DNA from: Candidatus Cryosericum septentrionale
Lineage (GTDB): Bacteria; Caldisericota; Caldisericia; Cryosericales; Cryosericaceae
Reading direction: 5' to 3'
Length of the DNA stretch: 64,000 nt
Assembly: GCF_003570995.1 (NCBI RefSeq)
Contig: NZ_QXIY01000033.1
Span: 1 to 64,000 of the forward strand
Part shown: in pieces, positions 51,558 through 59,676 of the stretch
How the letters are laid out: each line of letters opens with the position of its first letter
How positions within the stretch are numbered: the first letter of the stretch is position 1
Notes under the pieces: generated by a model
The model's database searches: none
What the model saw: only the letters and a program-made list of their open reading frames with translations
Told to the model about the DNA's origin: nothing
Program-made: the position numbers and the translations under genes

Positions 51558-52304
51558 ATGTCAAAATTGTCAAAGGAGTATTTAAAGCAAGTAATTAACC
51601 TAATTGAAAAGATCAGTGTTGAAGAAGAAGATGCTATTAATCAGGCTGCCAATATGATGGCAGATGCTATTCAAAAAGGCCACAAGATTTTTGCATTTGG
51701 CTGTTCGCACTCTTCCTTGCCCGTCCAGGACATCTATTATCGCGCTGGTGGTCTAATGTTGATCAACCCTATTTTTGCACCAGGCATTGCCTCTCTGGAT
51801 ATTCACCCGGTCACAATGACTTCTGGATTGGAACGATTAGAGGGACTCGCCAAAGTGTTATTAGATAACTATCCTACTCAAAAAGATGATGTGCTCATTC
51901 TCGTCTCCGTCTCCGGACGTAATGCAGTGCCAATTGAAATGGCGAAGATTGCTAAAGAGCGTGGAACCAAGGTAATAGGGGTCACTTCCCGGAAATATAC
52001 GGAAGGGGTTACGTCCCGTCACTCATCTGGCAGGAAAATGTACGAGTATGCCGACGTGGTTCTGGATAATAAGGTAGACAAGGGCGATGCTGTCATAGAA
52101 GTAGAAGGTGTCGCGGAGAGATTTACTCCAGCTTCGGGCGTTACTAGCACCGCCCTGCTACACGCATTGATCACAGCTACTATCGAGGAATTATTGAAGC
52201 GTGGCATCACTCCACCGATCTATGTTGCAGCCAATGTAGATGGAGGCGAAGAGCATAATGCCAAATTAAAGCAACAGTATAAAGATCAAATACTTAACTG
52301 GTAA
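51558..52304 (+). CDS. SIS-domain sugar isomerase (UPF0309 type)
   Basis: 248 aa single SIS domain: FAFGCSHSSLPVQDIYYRAG, ILVSVSGRNAVPIEMAK, VTSRKYTEG, TSRHSSGRKMYEYADVVLDN and the end motif YVAANVDGGEEHN. This group accompanies amino-sugar PTS operons, but the exact reaction is not established. A host-like paralogue, broken by an amber codon, lies at 62.4 kb in the second PTS cluster. Strong AGAGGAGG ribosome site. The stop is 9 bp before the terminal repeat of IS copy 2. Confidence 0.88.
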   Translation: MSKLSKEYLKQVINLIEKISVEEEDAINQAANMMADAIQKGHKIFAFGCSHSSLPVQDIYYRAGGLMLINPIFAPGIASLDIHPVTMTSGLERLEGLAKVLLDNYPTQKDDVLILVSVSGRNAVPIEMAKIAKERGTKVIGVTSRKYTEGVTSRHSSGRKMYEYADVVLDNKVDKGDAVIEVEGVAERFTPASGVTSTALLHALITATIEELLKRGITPPIYVAANVDGGEEHNAKLKQQYKDQILNW

Positions 52305-52420
52305 ATCTCGCATCGACTCATCAATAATGTACGTGAAATGTCTCCGTCAACTCATGAGAAAACGGAGGTGAAGAATGACAGAATACTGCTGGTCCTTGGG
52401 ATGAGAACAGGGCAGCGGGA

Positions 52421-53695
52421 ATGGAGCTTACGATGCCCCCGAGGATATTAGTCCAATCCGAGGGGCGGTTCCAGGAAGGCAAGAAACTCACGATGGTCAA
52501 GGCAGAGGCATATCTGAAGGCAGGGAAGACAAGGAAGTCGGAGGTGTTGGACGATTTCCGTGAGGAGGCGGGATACTGCAGGAGACATGCTGCCCGTGTC
52601 CTGCAGCAGGCAGGACAGCGGTACCTCCTGGGAGAGGAGATCCTGGTCGCTGATCCCACGAAGCATATCCACCGGTACTGTCCTTCCTGGTACGGCCCTC
52701 TTGTCCAGCAGGCACTGATCACCGTCTGGAGTGCAAGCACGTTCCTGGGACCGGTCCGTCTGGCAGCAGGCATGGCCCTCTTCGTGGAGAACCTCATGAC
52801 CCATGGGCATCTCCATGTCGATGAGGAGACCCGGCAGCTGCTCCTCCAGATGAGTCCTGCCACCATCGGGAGACTTCTGGCAACAGAGCGGCACATGTAC
52901 CGCCTGCATGAAGTCTCCTATACCCGGAGCACTCCTCTGGGTGGCAGGATTCCCGTTCAGACGTGCATGGACCCTCCTCTCCCCATCCTTGGCGTCCCCC
53001 GTGGACCTGGTGGGTCATGACGGAGGACAAGCGGTGGATGACTTCAACTGGACCTTGACCGTCACCGACCGGAGCACCGGATGGACCGAGGCAGGAGCCG
53101 TCCGCACGAAAGCAGAGATCTATGTGGTCGCTGCCCTGGAGACCTGCCTGCACAGGTACCCAAGGCATGTGGTCTCTCTCCATTCCGACAACGGGAGTGA
53201 ATTTATGAACGGACATCTCGTCCGCTTCTGCCGTACCAGGGGGATCACCTTCACCCGGTCCCGTCCGTATCACAAGAACGGGGCGCCCATGTGGAGGAGA
53301 AGAACAACTCCATCATCCGCAAGTTTGTGGGGTATGACCGGCATGACACCCAGGAAGAGGTGAACCTCCTGAACCGGTTGTACAAGGCACTGCATCTCCT
53401 GGTAAACTGGTTCCTTCCCAGTCAGAAGCTCCTCCACAAGGAGAGGACCGGGAGCCACATCACCAAGGTGTATGACCAAGCACAGACTCCCTGTGCCAGG
53501 ATGCTGGCACGGATGGATGTTCCAGAAGAGACAAAGAAACAGTTGCGATCAACATGTGCAGCACTGGACCTGACGAGCCTGCACCACGAGATCCTCCACT
53601 GCCAGGAACACCTGAATGCAATTGCCAAAAGGAGACAATCTTTGGTCATCAACGGTGGCAGCTACGCCTCCGTTTCTGGAGAGTTCACGACCTGA
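52421..53695 (+). pseudogene. Frameshifted transposase of IS copy 2
   Basis: Homologous throughout to the 406-aa transposase at 44.6 kb but split over three frames: the first open to 53020, the second carrying VDLVGHDGGQAVDDFNW to HSDNGSEFMNGH, the third from about 53285 (VEEKNNS) to the stop. One frameshift lies near 52990-53010, before the first catalytic Asp; another near 53275-53290, before the catalytic Glu. It cannot make an intact enzyme, though copy 1 could act on its ends. Confidence 0.88.
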
Positions 53696-53712
53696 TGGTT
53701 CACGTACATTCT

Positions 53713-53950
53713 CGTACGATGGAGGGAGATACTATTGAGAGTCATATGGATGAGAGGAATGGGTAGACCGTACGTACATTGAAGCAATGAGGGATCCTCA
53801 TGAGCTTGTACGATAGATGGATCGCCCTTCCAAAGTTTGTGTAGTATCAGAAGCGGAAGAAGGTTCTTCCAGCTTGGGTTGTGGACGAAATGAAACACTC
53901 ATGGAAGGGCAACCCATTACAAACTCTCCTCATATGCAAGGAGGTTTCGT
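53713..53950 (+). ncRNA. Candidate bridge RNA region of the IS110 element
   Basis: In the IS110 group the non-coding end upstream of the transposase encodes a bridge RNA with a target-binding and a donor-binding loop. Here ACGTACATT (53772-53780) repeats the nine bases left of the CT core in the target (53702-53710), and further on GTAGTAT (53841-53847) repeats the seven bases left of the CT at the element's own right end (54958-54964). Order, target guide then donor guide, is as in IS621. Matching right-side guides were not found by eye; exact RNA ends are unknown. Confidence 0.5.
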
Positions 53951-54949
53951 ATGACAGAGTATATCGGCATTGATGTTTCAAAGCAATCGTTGGAGCTCTG
54001 GGATGGAACACAGGAGGAGGAAGTTCCAAACGAAAGAAGACTAACAACCCTGAAGAAGTTACTCAAGAAGAGGTATGGAGGAGAGTGGAATCAGCAAGTA
54101 AGGTTCATCTATGAACCAACAGGGCCCTATTCCAACTATCTGCGTGTATTTGCTTCAGAGAATGAACTCAAAGTTCATGAGGTGAATCCAAAGAAGAGTG
54201 CGAACTTCGCAAAAGTGCTGGGGAACAGATCGAAAACAGATGCCATTGATGCGAAGATGCTCTCCGCCTTCCATGCCTTGCTCGCAGAAGAAGACTTCTG
54301 TATCCCTGCGATGGACGAGAGAGCGGAACAGCTCGGAGCATACCTCGGGAGCTATGAGATCATCCAGAAGACAAGGACCATGCTCTCCAACCACGTGCAT
54401 GCTCTGGAGGAGAAAAGTGGTGTGACGAGGAAGCTGAAGGACTCACTGGAGAAGGAGCTGGGGCGTCTTGGTACGATGGAGGAACAGCTTGAGAAAGAGA
54501 TGGGGGCAGTTGCAGAGGATCATGAGGAGACACGAGAAGCCCTCCACAATCTTCTTTCCATGAACGGGATAGGGATCATCTCTGCCATGAGTCTCCTGTA
54601 CCTCTTCAGAAAGTATCCTGGTGCTCATAGAAATGAGATCACAGCACTTGCGGGACTGGACCCAGGACAGAGGCAATCAGGTTCTTCCCTCCAGGGCGGA
54701 AGAAAAATCAGTAGAGCAGGAGACCCTCTCCTCAGAAAGGTCCTCTCCCTGGCTTGTATGAACAGTATCCAACACAATGAGTGCATACAAGCGTTCTACA
54801 AGCATCTCGTGAGCGATAACCACAAGAAGCCCAAAGTTGCATTGGTCGCTTGCATGAGAAAACTTCTTTTCATCGCCCACCACCTCTATGTGACAACATC
54901 GAAGTACCGGGCTCTTCACCATGATGCCAATCTATGTTTGTCCTCTTGA
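53951..54949 (+). CDS. IS110-family transposase (DEDD recombinase)
   Basis: 332 aa. N-terminal RuvC-like DEDD domain: YIGIDVSKQSLELW, IYEPTGPYSNYL, NRSKTDAIDAKML. C-terminal Transposase_20 domain: LLSMNGIGIISAMSLLYLF, EITALAGLDPGQRQSG and GGRKISRAGDPLLRK, holding the candidate catalytic Ser. The frame is intact and ATG 53951 follows AAGGAGG. Characterised relatives use a bridge RNA to choose target and donor. Confidence 0.93.
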   Translation: MTEYIGIDVSKQSLELWDGTQEEEVPNERRLTTLKKLLKKRYGGEWNQQVRFIYEPTGPYSNYLRVFASENELKVHEVNPKKSANFAKVLGNRSKTDAIDAKMLSAFHALLAEEDFCIPAMDERAEQLGAYLGSYEIIQKTRTMLSNHVHALEEKSGVTRKLKDSLEKELGRLGTMEEQLEKEMGAVAEDHEETREALHNLLSMNGIGIISAMSLLYLFRKYPGAHRNEITALAGLDPGQRQSGSSLQGGRKISRAGDPLLRKVLSLACMNSIQHNECIQAFYKHLVSDNHKKPKVALVACMRKLLFIAHHLYVTTSKYRALHHDANLCLSS

Positions 54950-54982
54950 CACGGATCGTAGTATCTTTACGTGAGTTGACAC

Positions 54983-55170
54983 GGTAGAAGCACTAATAAA
55001 AAATGGTCCAGAGGGTAGTTGTCTGATGCTTGGTGTTAAGTGCAAGGGTTTTGAAGCAGGAAGTGAAAATAATAGTATTATTGTAGAGCAGCCTATGGTT
55101 TCGGAAGTAAAGAAGAAGTAGAAACACTTGATTTGGCATTAAGTCAGCCTTTAGATTTATTAAGGTATTT
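54983..55170 (+). pseudogene. Truncated 3' gene remnant beside the IS
   Basis: From the IS end, one frame reads GPEGSCLMLGVKCKGFEAG and continues to TAG near 55121; another picks up VETLDLALSQPLDLLRYLK to TAA near 55176. Together they look like the C-terminus of a gene cut by the IS insertion and then frameshifted. AT-rich, like the following KbaZ gene. Family not recognised; in a GalNAc operon a kinase would fit, but nothing in the sequence proves it. Confidence 0.35.
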
Positions 55171-55194
55171 GAAATAATGGTGAGGAGGAGTATT

Positions 55195-56508
55195 GTGGAT
55201 AATTTACATCCATTGATACATATAGTGAAAAGTCAAAAAAATGGCATTGCCAAAGGTATTTATTCTGCTTGTAGTGCAAATGAATATGTAATTGAAGCAG
55301 TTTTAGAAAGGGCTCTTTTAAATGCTGACTATGCATTAATAGAAGCTACGGCCAATCAGGTAAATCAATTTGGCGGATATACGGGAATGAAACCGGAGGG
55401 TTTTAGAAAATTTGTTTATTCCATTGCAGAAAAGGTGAAATTTCCATTTCAAAAAATAATTTTAGGAGGAGATCACCTAGGACCGCTTACCTGGCAAAAT
55501 GAAAATACTCAAGAAGCAATGCAAAAATCTGCTGAACTCATTCGAGAGTATGTACTTGCAGGTTTTACAAAAATACACATTGATACCAGTATGCAATTGA
55601 AAGAAGACAACCCTTCTGCTCACCTTAATACAAAAGTTATAGCGGATAGGGGTGCTAGACTTTGTTTAGCAGCGGAAAAAGCCTTTGGAGAGTTGCAAAA
55701 AAAAGATGCAGCTTCTGTACACCCTGTTTATATAATTGGAAGTGAAGTCCCAATTCCTGGAGGCAGTCAGGAAAAAAAAGATTTGGTAAACGTTACAAAG
55801 GTATCTGATTTTGAAAATACTGTTGATACTTTTAAAGAGGCATTTCGCAGAAACAATTTGGAGAGGGCATGGGGAAATGTCATAGCAGTGGTTGTGCAGC
55901 CTGGTGTTGAATTTGGAGATGAAACGATCCATAGTTACAACAGAGAAGAATCAAAGGATTTGATAAAAGCTCTTAAAAAATATCCAAGCTTTGTATTTGA
56001 AGGGCATTCTACAGATTATCAAACCGCATATTCTTTAAAAGAAATGGTAGAAGACGGCATTGCCATATTGAAAGTTGGACCTGCTCTGACATTTGCTCTT
56101 AGAGAAGGCTTATTTGCTTTGAATTATATGGAGAATGAGTTGTTTAGATATAACCCTGAAATTCAGCTCTCCAATTTTATTGAAACACTTGACAAGGAAA
56201 TGTTGAGAAAGCCTGATAACTGGCGAAACTATTACCATGGGAACTCAGATAAAATAAGGTTTGCCAGAAAGTATAGTTACTCGGACAGGTGCAGATATTA
56301 TCTTCCTGTGGAGGATGTAAAAGAGTCAGTTAAGCTTCTTATAGACAACTTGAAAACAGTAAAAATCCCTTTGACCTTGATTAAGCAGTTTATGCCGTTG
56401 CAATATGACAAAATAAGAAATAACAGGCTTAAAAATGATCCAGAAGCTTTATTAAAGGATATAATAATACATTGCATAGAGGACTACATCTATGCAACAA
56501 CCCCATAA
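55195..56508 (+). CDS. kbaZ: Tagatose-1,6-bisphosphate aldolase accessory subunit, GatZ/KbaZ family
   Basis: 437 aa. Pattern GIYSACSANEYVIEAVLERAL, IEATANQVNQFGGYTGMKP, IILGGDHLGPLTWQ, HIDTSMQLKED, VYIIGSEVPIPGG, FEGHSTDYQT and ILKVGPALTFALREGLFAL is that of GatZ/KbaZ/AgaZ, which stabilises the class II aldolase GatY/KbaY. GTG 55195 follows GAGGAGGAG; ATG 55177 has none. A KbaY-like aldolase is encoded 1.1 kb downstream with an AgaS-like gene between, the layout of an aga operon. Strongly AT-rich codon use. Confidence 0.9.
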   Translation: MDNLHPLIHIVKSQKNGIAKGIYSACSANEYVIEAVLERALLNADYALIEATANQVNQFGGYTGMKPEGFRKFVYSIAEKVKFPFQKIILGGDHLGPLTWQNENTQEAMQKSAELIREYVLAGFTKIHIDTSMQLKEDNPSAHLNTKVIADRGARLCLAAEKAFGELQKKDAASVHPVYIIGSEVPIPGGSQEKKDLVNVTKVSDFENTVDTFKEAFRRNNLERAWGNVIAVVVQPGVEFGDETIHSYNREESKDLIKALKKYPSFVFEGHSTDYQTAYSLKEMVEDGIAILKVGPALTFALREGLFALNYMENELFRYNPEIQLSNFIETLDKEMLRKPDNWRNYYHGNSDKIRFARKYSYSDRCRYYLPVEDVKESVKLLIDNLKTVKIPLTLIKQFMPLQYDKIRNNRLKNDPEALLKDIIIHCIEDYIYATTP

Positions 56509-56569
56509 CAGAAGGATCAATTTTATTGACAAACCGCCATACTAAATAAAGGAATAGGGAGGTAAAAAA

Positions 56570-57610
56570 ATGTACTTAACCGAACAGGAAATCATGGCAA
56601 CCGGAGACGCCCTGGGCAAAACCTATCATCAAATACTCGCACAAGAGGAAGAAGTGAAAGAATTCTTCCGTGCAAACAGACAACGTAAATTTGTTTTCAT
56701 GGGATGCGGCTCCAGTTATATGTTATCCAAAAGCTGCGAGCGTATGTTCGTCAGTCGCCCCAACACTTCCGCTGTAGCCATTGCGGGAGGAGACTATTTA
56801 GTTAACCCTGGTACTTATAGTAATACCATCAACGGCAGTATTGTGATGGTACTGTCTCGTTCTGGCATGACTACGGAGATTATCCGCGCGATCGAGCATA
56901 TAAAAAGAGTGAGTAATGCCAAGGTAATTTCTGTCACAATGAAAGAAAAGAATGAACTGGCGAAGTTATCCGACTTAAGCATTGTGCTGCCGTGGGCATA
57001 TGACAGCAGTGTCTGCCAAACACGGTCTGTCACCAATCTGTATGCTTCCGCCCTTCTAATTAATGCCACCTGTTATGATGATCAGGAACTAAGGGCTGCT
57101 GTGAAGGAATCCATAGACCAGAACAAAAAACATATGGATCGATACCGTCCTTTGTTGGAGGATGTGGCAAAAAGAGATTTCAGCGATGTAGTTGTCCTCG
57201 CTGATGGCGTGCTTTGCGGCATTGCGGAGGAGGGTGCTCTAGTGTTTACCGAGGTTGCCCTTATCAGTGGAAAATACTTTAATATGCTGGATTATCGTCA
57301 CGGCCCCAAAGTGCTTAATTCCAGCAAAACCCTTACCATTTTTGCAGTGCAGCCCAATGAAAGTAGCTACCAGCAAAGCATGATAGCCGATGTAAAAAAA
57401 CATGGCGGTACGGTAGTCACTTTTGGCTCTGAAAAGTCAAATCAGTACAACTCGGATTTTCATGTGTCCATCAGCGGGATCAGCCGTTTTGAGGCCTATG
57501 GCATTCCATTTATATACACCATGCAAATGATAGCTCTGACCAAAGCAATCCGTATCGGAGTAAACCCTGACATGCCTACGGGACTGGACGCATACATTAC
57601 ATTAAAATAG
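56570..57610 (+). CDS. agaS: SIS-domain galactosamine-6-phosphate deaminase/isomerase-like (AgaS)
   Basis: 346 aa with two SIS domains: FVFMGCGSSYMLSKSCERM, MVLSRSGMTTEIIRAI, SVTNLYASALLI and the second-domain LDYRHGPKVLNSS. AgaS deaminates and isomerises galactosamine-6-phosphate to tagatose-6-phosphate. The neighbours (KbaZ, aldolase, NagA on the other side of the IS cluster) fit this, although FrlB-type deglycases look alike. Composition is closer to balanced than the AT-rich KbaZ gene. TAGGGAGG precedes ATG 56570. Confidence 0.8.
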   Translation: MYLTEQEIMATGDALGKTYHQILAQEEEVKEFFRANRQRKFVFMGCGSSYMLSKSCERMFVSRPNTSAVAIAGGDYLVNPGTYSNTINGSIVMVLSRSGMTTEIIRAIEHIKRVSNAKVISVTMKEKNELAKLSDLSIVLPWAYDSSVCQTRSVTNLYASALLINATCYDDQELRAAVKESIDQNKKHMDRYRPLLEDVAKRDFSDVVVLADGVLCGIAEEGALVFTEVALISGKYFNMLDYRHGPKVLNSSKTLTIFAVQPNESSYQQSMIADVKKHGGTVVTFGSEKSNQYNSDFHVSISGISRFEAYGIPFIYTMQMIALTKAIRIGVNPDMPTGLDAYITLK

Positions 57611-57626
57611 CGGGAGGAAAGCTAAT

Positions 57627-58475
57627 ATGCTAGTAACAACAAAAAGAATATTAAATGATGCCAAAAAAGGTGGATATGCGGTAGGCGCCTTTAATGCGGA
57701 AAATGCCGAGATGGTTTGGGCCATTGTCAATGCTGCTGAGGAGCTAAACTCTCCGGTAATCGTCCAAACCACATCCTCTACCCTGAAATATTTTCCGCCT
57801 GTCTATTTTGCAAATATTGTGAAAGCGGCCGCGGCTATCGCCAGCGTGCCAGTGGCGATCCATCTTGATCATAGTGCCAGCTATGAACTGGCGAAGGCGT
57901 GTATCGACAGTGGTTACACATCGGTTATGATTGACGGGTCTGCGCTTTCCTACGAAGAAAATATAAGCGTTACACAAAAAGTATGTGCATACGCGGAGAA
58001 CTTCGGCGTTCCTGTGGAGGCGGAATTAGGAAAAATCGGTGGGAAAGAAGACGACACGGAATGCAGCGAAGATCAGTATACCGATCCCAATCAGGCGGTG
58101 AATTTTGTCGAGCGCACGGGGATTTCTTCTCTGGCCATAGCGATAGGTACCGCTCATGGTATTTATGCCAAAACACCAGAGTTGGATCTAAACCATGTTG
58201 CGAATATCAGGAAGGTGGTTTCCATCCCTTTGGTCATGCATGGTGCCTCCGGTCTTTCTGACACTGTGATAAGAGATAGTGTAAAAAAAGGAATATCAAA
58301 AATCAATTTTGCCACCGAGCTAAGAATTGCCTTTACCGATACGGTAAAGACTTATTTCGTAGAGTATCCTGGTGATATAGACCCTAAAAAATATATGGGT
58401 GCAGCCAGAGTTGCAGTAAAAGGGCTGGTAAAATCCAAAATGCTTGTATGTGGGAGCGCTGGAATGGCCAAATAA
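57627..58475 (+). CDS. kbaY: Class II fructose/tagatose-bisphosphate aldolase
   Basis: 282 aa zinc aldolase cleaving tagatose- or fructose-1,6-bisphosphate into DHAP and glyceraldehyde-3-phosphate. Zinc and phosphate motifs: VGAFNAENAEM, HLDHSASYELA, EAELGKIGGKEDD, AIGTAHGIY, VMHGASGLSDTVI and INFATELR. The KbaZ-family gene upstream makes tagatose-1,6-bisphosphate the better guess. Starts 16 bp after the SIS gene behind GGGAGGAAAG. Confidence 0.88.
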   Translation: MLVTTKRILNDAKKGGYAVGAFNAENAEMVWAIVNAAEELNSPVIVQTTSSTLKYFPPVYFANIVKAAAAIASVPVAIHLDHSASYELAKACIDSGYTSVMIDGSALSYEENISVTQKVCAYAENFGVPVEAELGKIGGKEDDTECSEDQYTDPNQAVNFVERTGISSLAIAIGTAHGIYAKTPELDLNHVANIRKVVSIPLVMHGASGLSDTVIRDSVKKGISKINFATELRIAFTDTVKTYFVEYPGDIDPKKYMGAARVAVKGLVKSKMLVCGSAGMAK

Positions 58476-58504
58476 CCGGATTACTGTTGCAGCCATAACT
58501 ATAG

Positions 58505-58551
58505 GCTGCCAGTAACTCCTAACGCTTTATGCGCTAGGAGTTACTGGCAGC
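58505..58551. terminator. Long 21-bp inverted repeat after the aldolase gene
   Basis: GCTGCCAGTAACTCCTAACGC (58505-58525) pairs with 58531-58551 over 20 of 21 positions around a 5-nt loop, TTTAT. No T-run follows. It may terminate the kbaZ-agaS-kbaY transcript or be one end of a small mobile element. Confidence 0.55.
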
Positions 58552-58859
58552 TCATGTACAAGACAATGTACAACCAAAATTCAGCTCAAATTGAAAGACT
58601 ATTTCAGTAAAGTCAATAAAAAAGAGGAGGATTGATATAGTTGTTATCGCATATATTTTCTATAGTTTTAAAGAAGTTAAGTACAGAGCAAAAGAATAAC
58701 AAGTCAAAGAAAAAACCGTAGTTTGAGGCAGGTTGCTAGAGTTTTTTCTTTATATTGGACGAATTGTAAGATTAAGTGCAATACCTAAAAAATAAAAAGT
58801 TCATGACATCTTTGTGTAAAATATAGGTAACCACACGCACAGCAACACGGAGGAATGTC

Positions 58860-59294
58860 ATGAACTCCCGAATAGCGGCCATAACAAACCTACCAAGGTT
58901 TCTACAGAAGTTGTAGAGAATCATCTTGCCAAGAAGGTTGTTCCAGTAAAGAGAGAGAATCCTTACCGATTGTGGAGCAAAGTCTACGACCTGGCATGAG
59001 GAAGCAGTACCAAACCACGAATTTGAGAAGACATGCAACAGACTTGGGATAAAGCACACCACGACCAAAGTAAAGCATCCCTGAACCAATGGTTACGGAG
59101 AGAGGCTCAATAAAACACTCTTAGACGAATTCTACGCTGTTGCCTTCTGAAAGAAGCGATATGAGCGTAGTGAGGAGTTGCAACCTGATCTGGATAATGT
59201 TATGGATTCTTACAACTACCGAAGAACACATCAGGGATACAACCTAAAAAAGAATGGTTTTAGAAAGCCAGCGGAAGCACACTTTTCGGAAGAC
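58860..59294 (+). pseudogene. IS481-type transposase remnant
   Basis: Start MNSRIAAITNLPRF is followed by a stop and internal loss; the 3' half still reads, across stops and a frameshift, FEKTCNRLGIKHTTTKVKHP, TNGYGERLNKTLLDEFYAV, YERSEELQPDLDNVMDSYN and YRRTHQGYN, the C-terminal rve core of IS481-family transposases including the ERLN Glu region. Clearly dead. With its flanks it fills the 1.2-kb gap 58476-59676, in which I see no intact gene. Confidence 0.75.
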
Positions 59295-59333
59295 TTGACA
59301 TTAATAATTGACATTAATAATTGACATTAATAA
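59295..59333. repeat. Three perfect 13-bp tandem repeats
   Basis: TTGACATTAATAA is repeated three times without change, directly at the 3' end of the IS481 remnant. Each unit holds a -35 consensus TTGACA, so the array could be a slippage expansion or a regulator binding array; none of the units has a -10 at 17 nt. Confidence 0.85.
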
Positions 59334-59676
59334 GCATAGTGCTAGCCTAAAAGCGGAATGAATCAGAGGCGAAAAGGGGGTGGAAGAAAATTTGACTTTT
59401 ACCCATGATTCTGTTGAAACAGAGAACACAAATAAGGAGGTTCTGCAGCATCGATTTCTAGCCACATCTTGAAGCCAGGATACTTTCATGATTCTGGCCA
59501 TAAGGGGTTGCAATCGGTTGTAGCTGTCTGTTGTCGCGTGAAAGGCATGTGAGTGGAAGGTGATCGTGGAGCACAGTGGCGCGCAAGCGCTTCCCGGGCT
59601 TCGATGAATGAGATGCTAAAGACTGATGAACGTTCTCTTGGAGGTATTACGGTATCCTGGTGAGGAGGTTTTGTCC

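Larger units (their letters stand above)
53713..54966 (+). mobile_element. IS110-family element nested in an IS terminal repeat
   Basis: Boundaries follow from comparison with the uninterrupted repeat of copy 1 (ACATTCTTACGTGAG). The element sits between ACATT-CT and a second CT at 54965-54966, then TTACGTGAG, so a CT core flanks it on both sides, as for IS110-type seeker recombination. No inverted repeats or target duplication are seen, as expected for the family. About 240 bp of non-coding leader precede the transposase. Confidence 0.85.
52313..54982 (+). mobile_element. DDE-type insertion sequence, copy 2, interrupted by an IS110 element
   Basis: The left terminal repeat begins at 52313 (TCGACTCATCAATAATGTAC and following); the right one is split, with TTCACGTACATTCT at 53699-53712 and TTACGTGAGTTGACA at 54967-54981. 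Joined, the right end matches the intact end of copy 1 (44609-44636) apart from one extra T, and it is the near inverted complement of the left end, about 25 bp. Everything between 53713 and 54966 is the nested IS110. Confidence 0.85.

Noticed and set aside
44609-59333. Island considered as a prophage or integrative conjugative element
   Set aside because: No phage structural, tyrosine/serine integrase, relaxase or type IV secretion genes are present; only IS transposases.
59301-59513. 70-codon frame on the minus strand between the IS481 remnant and the PTS
   Set aside because: Begins inside the region of decayed mobile DNA, overlaps the 13-bp repeats and has no recognisable family.
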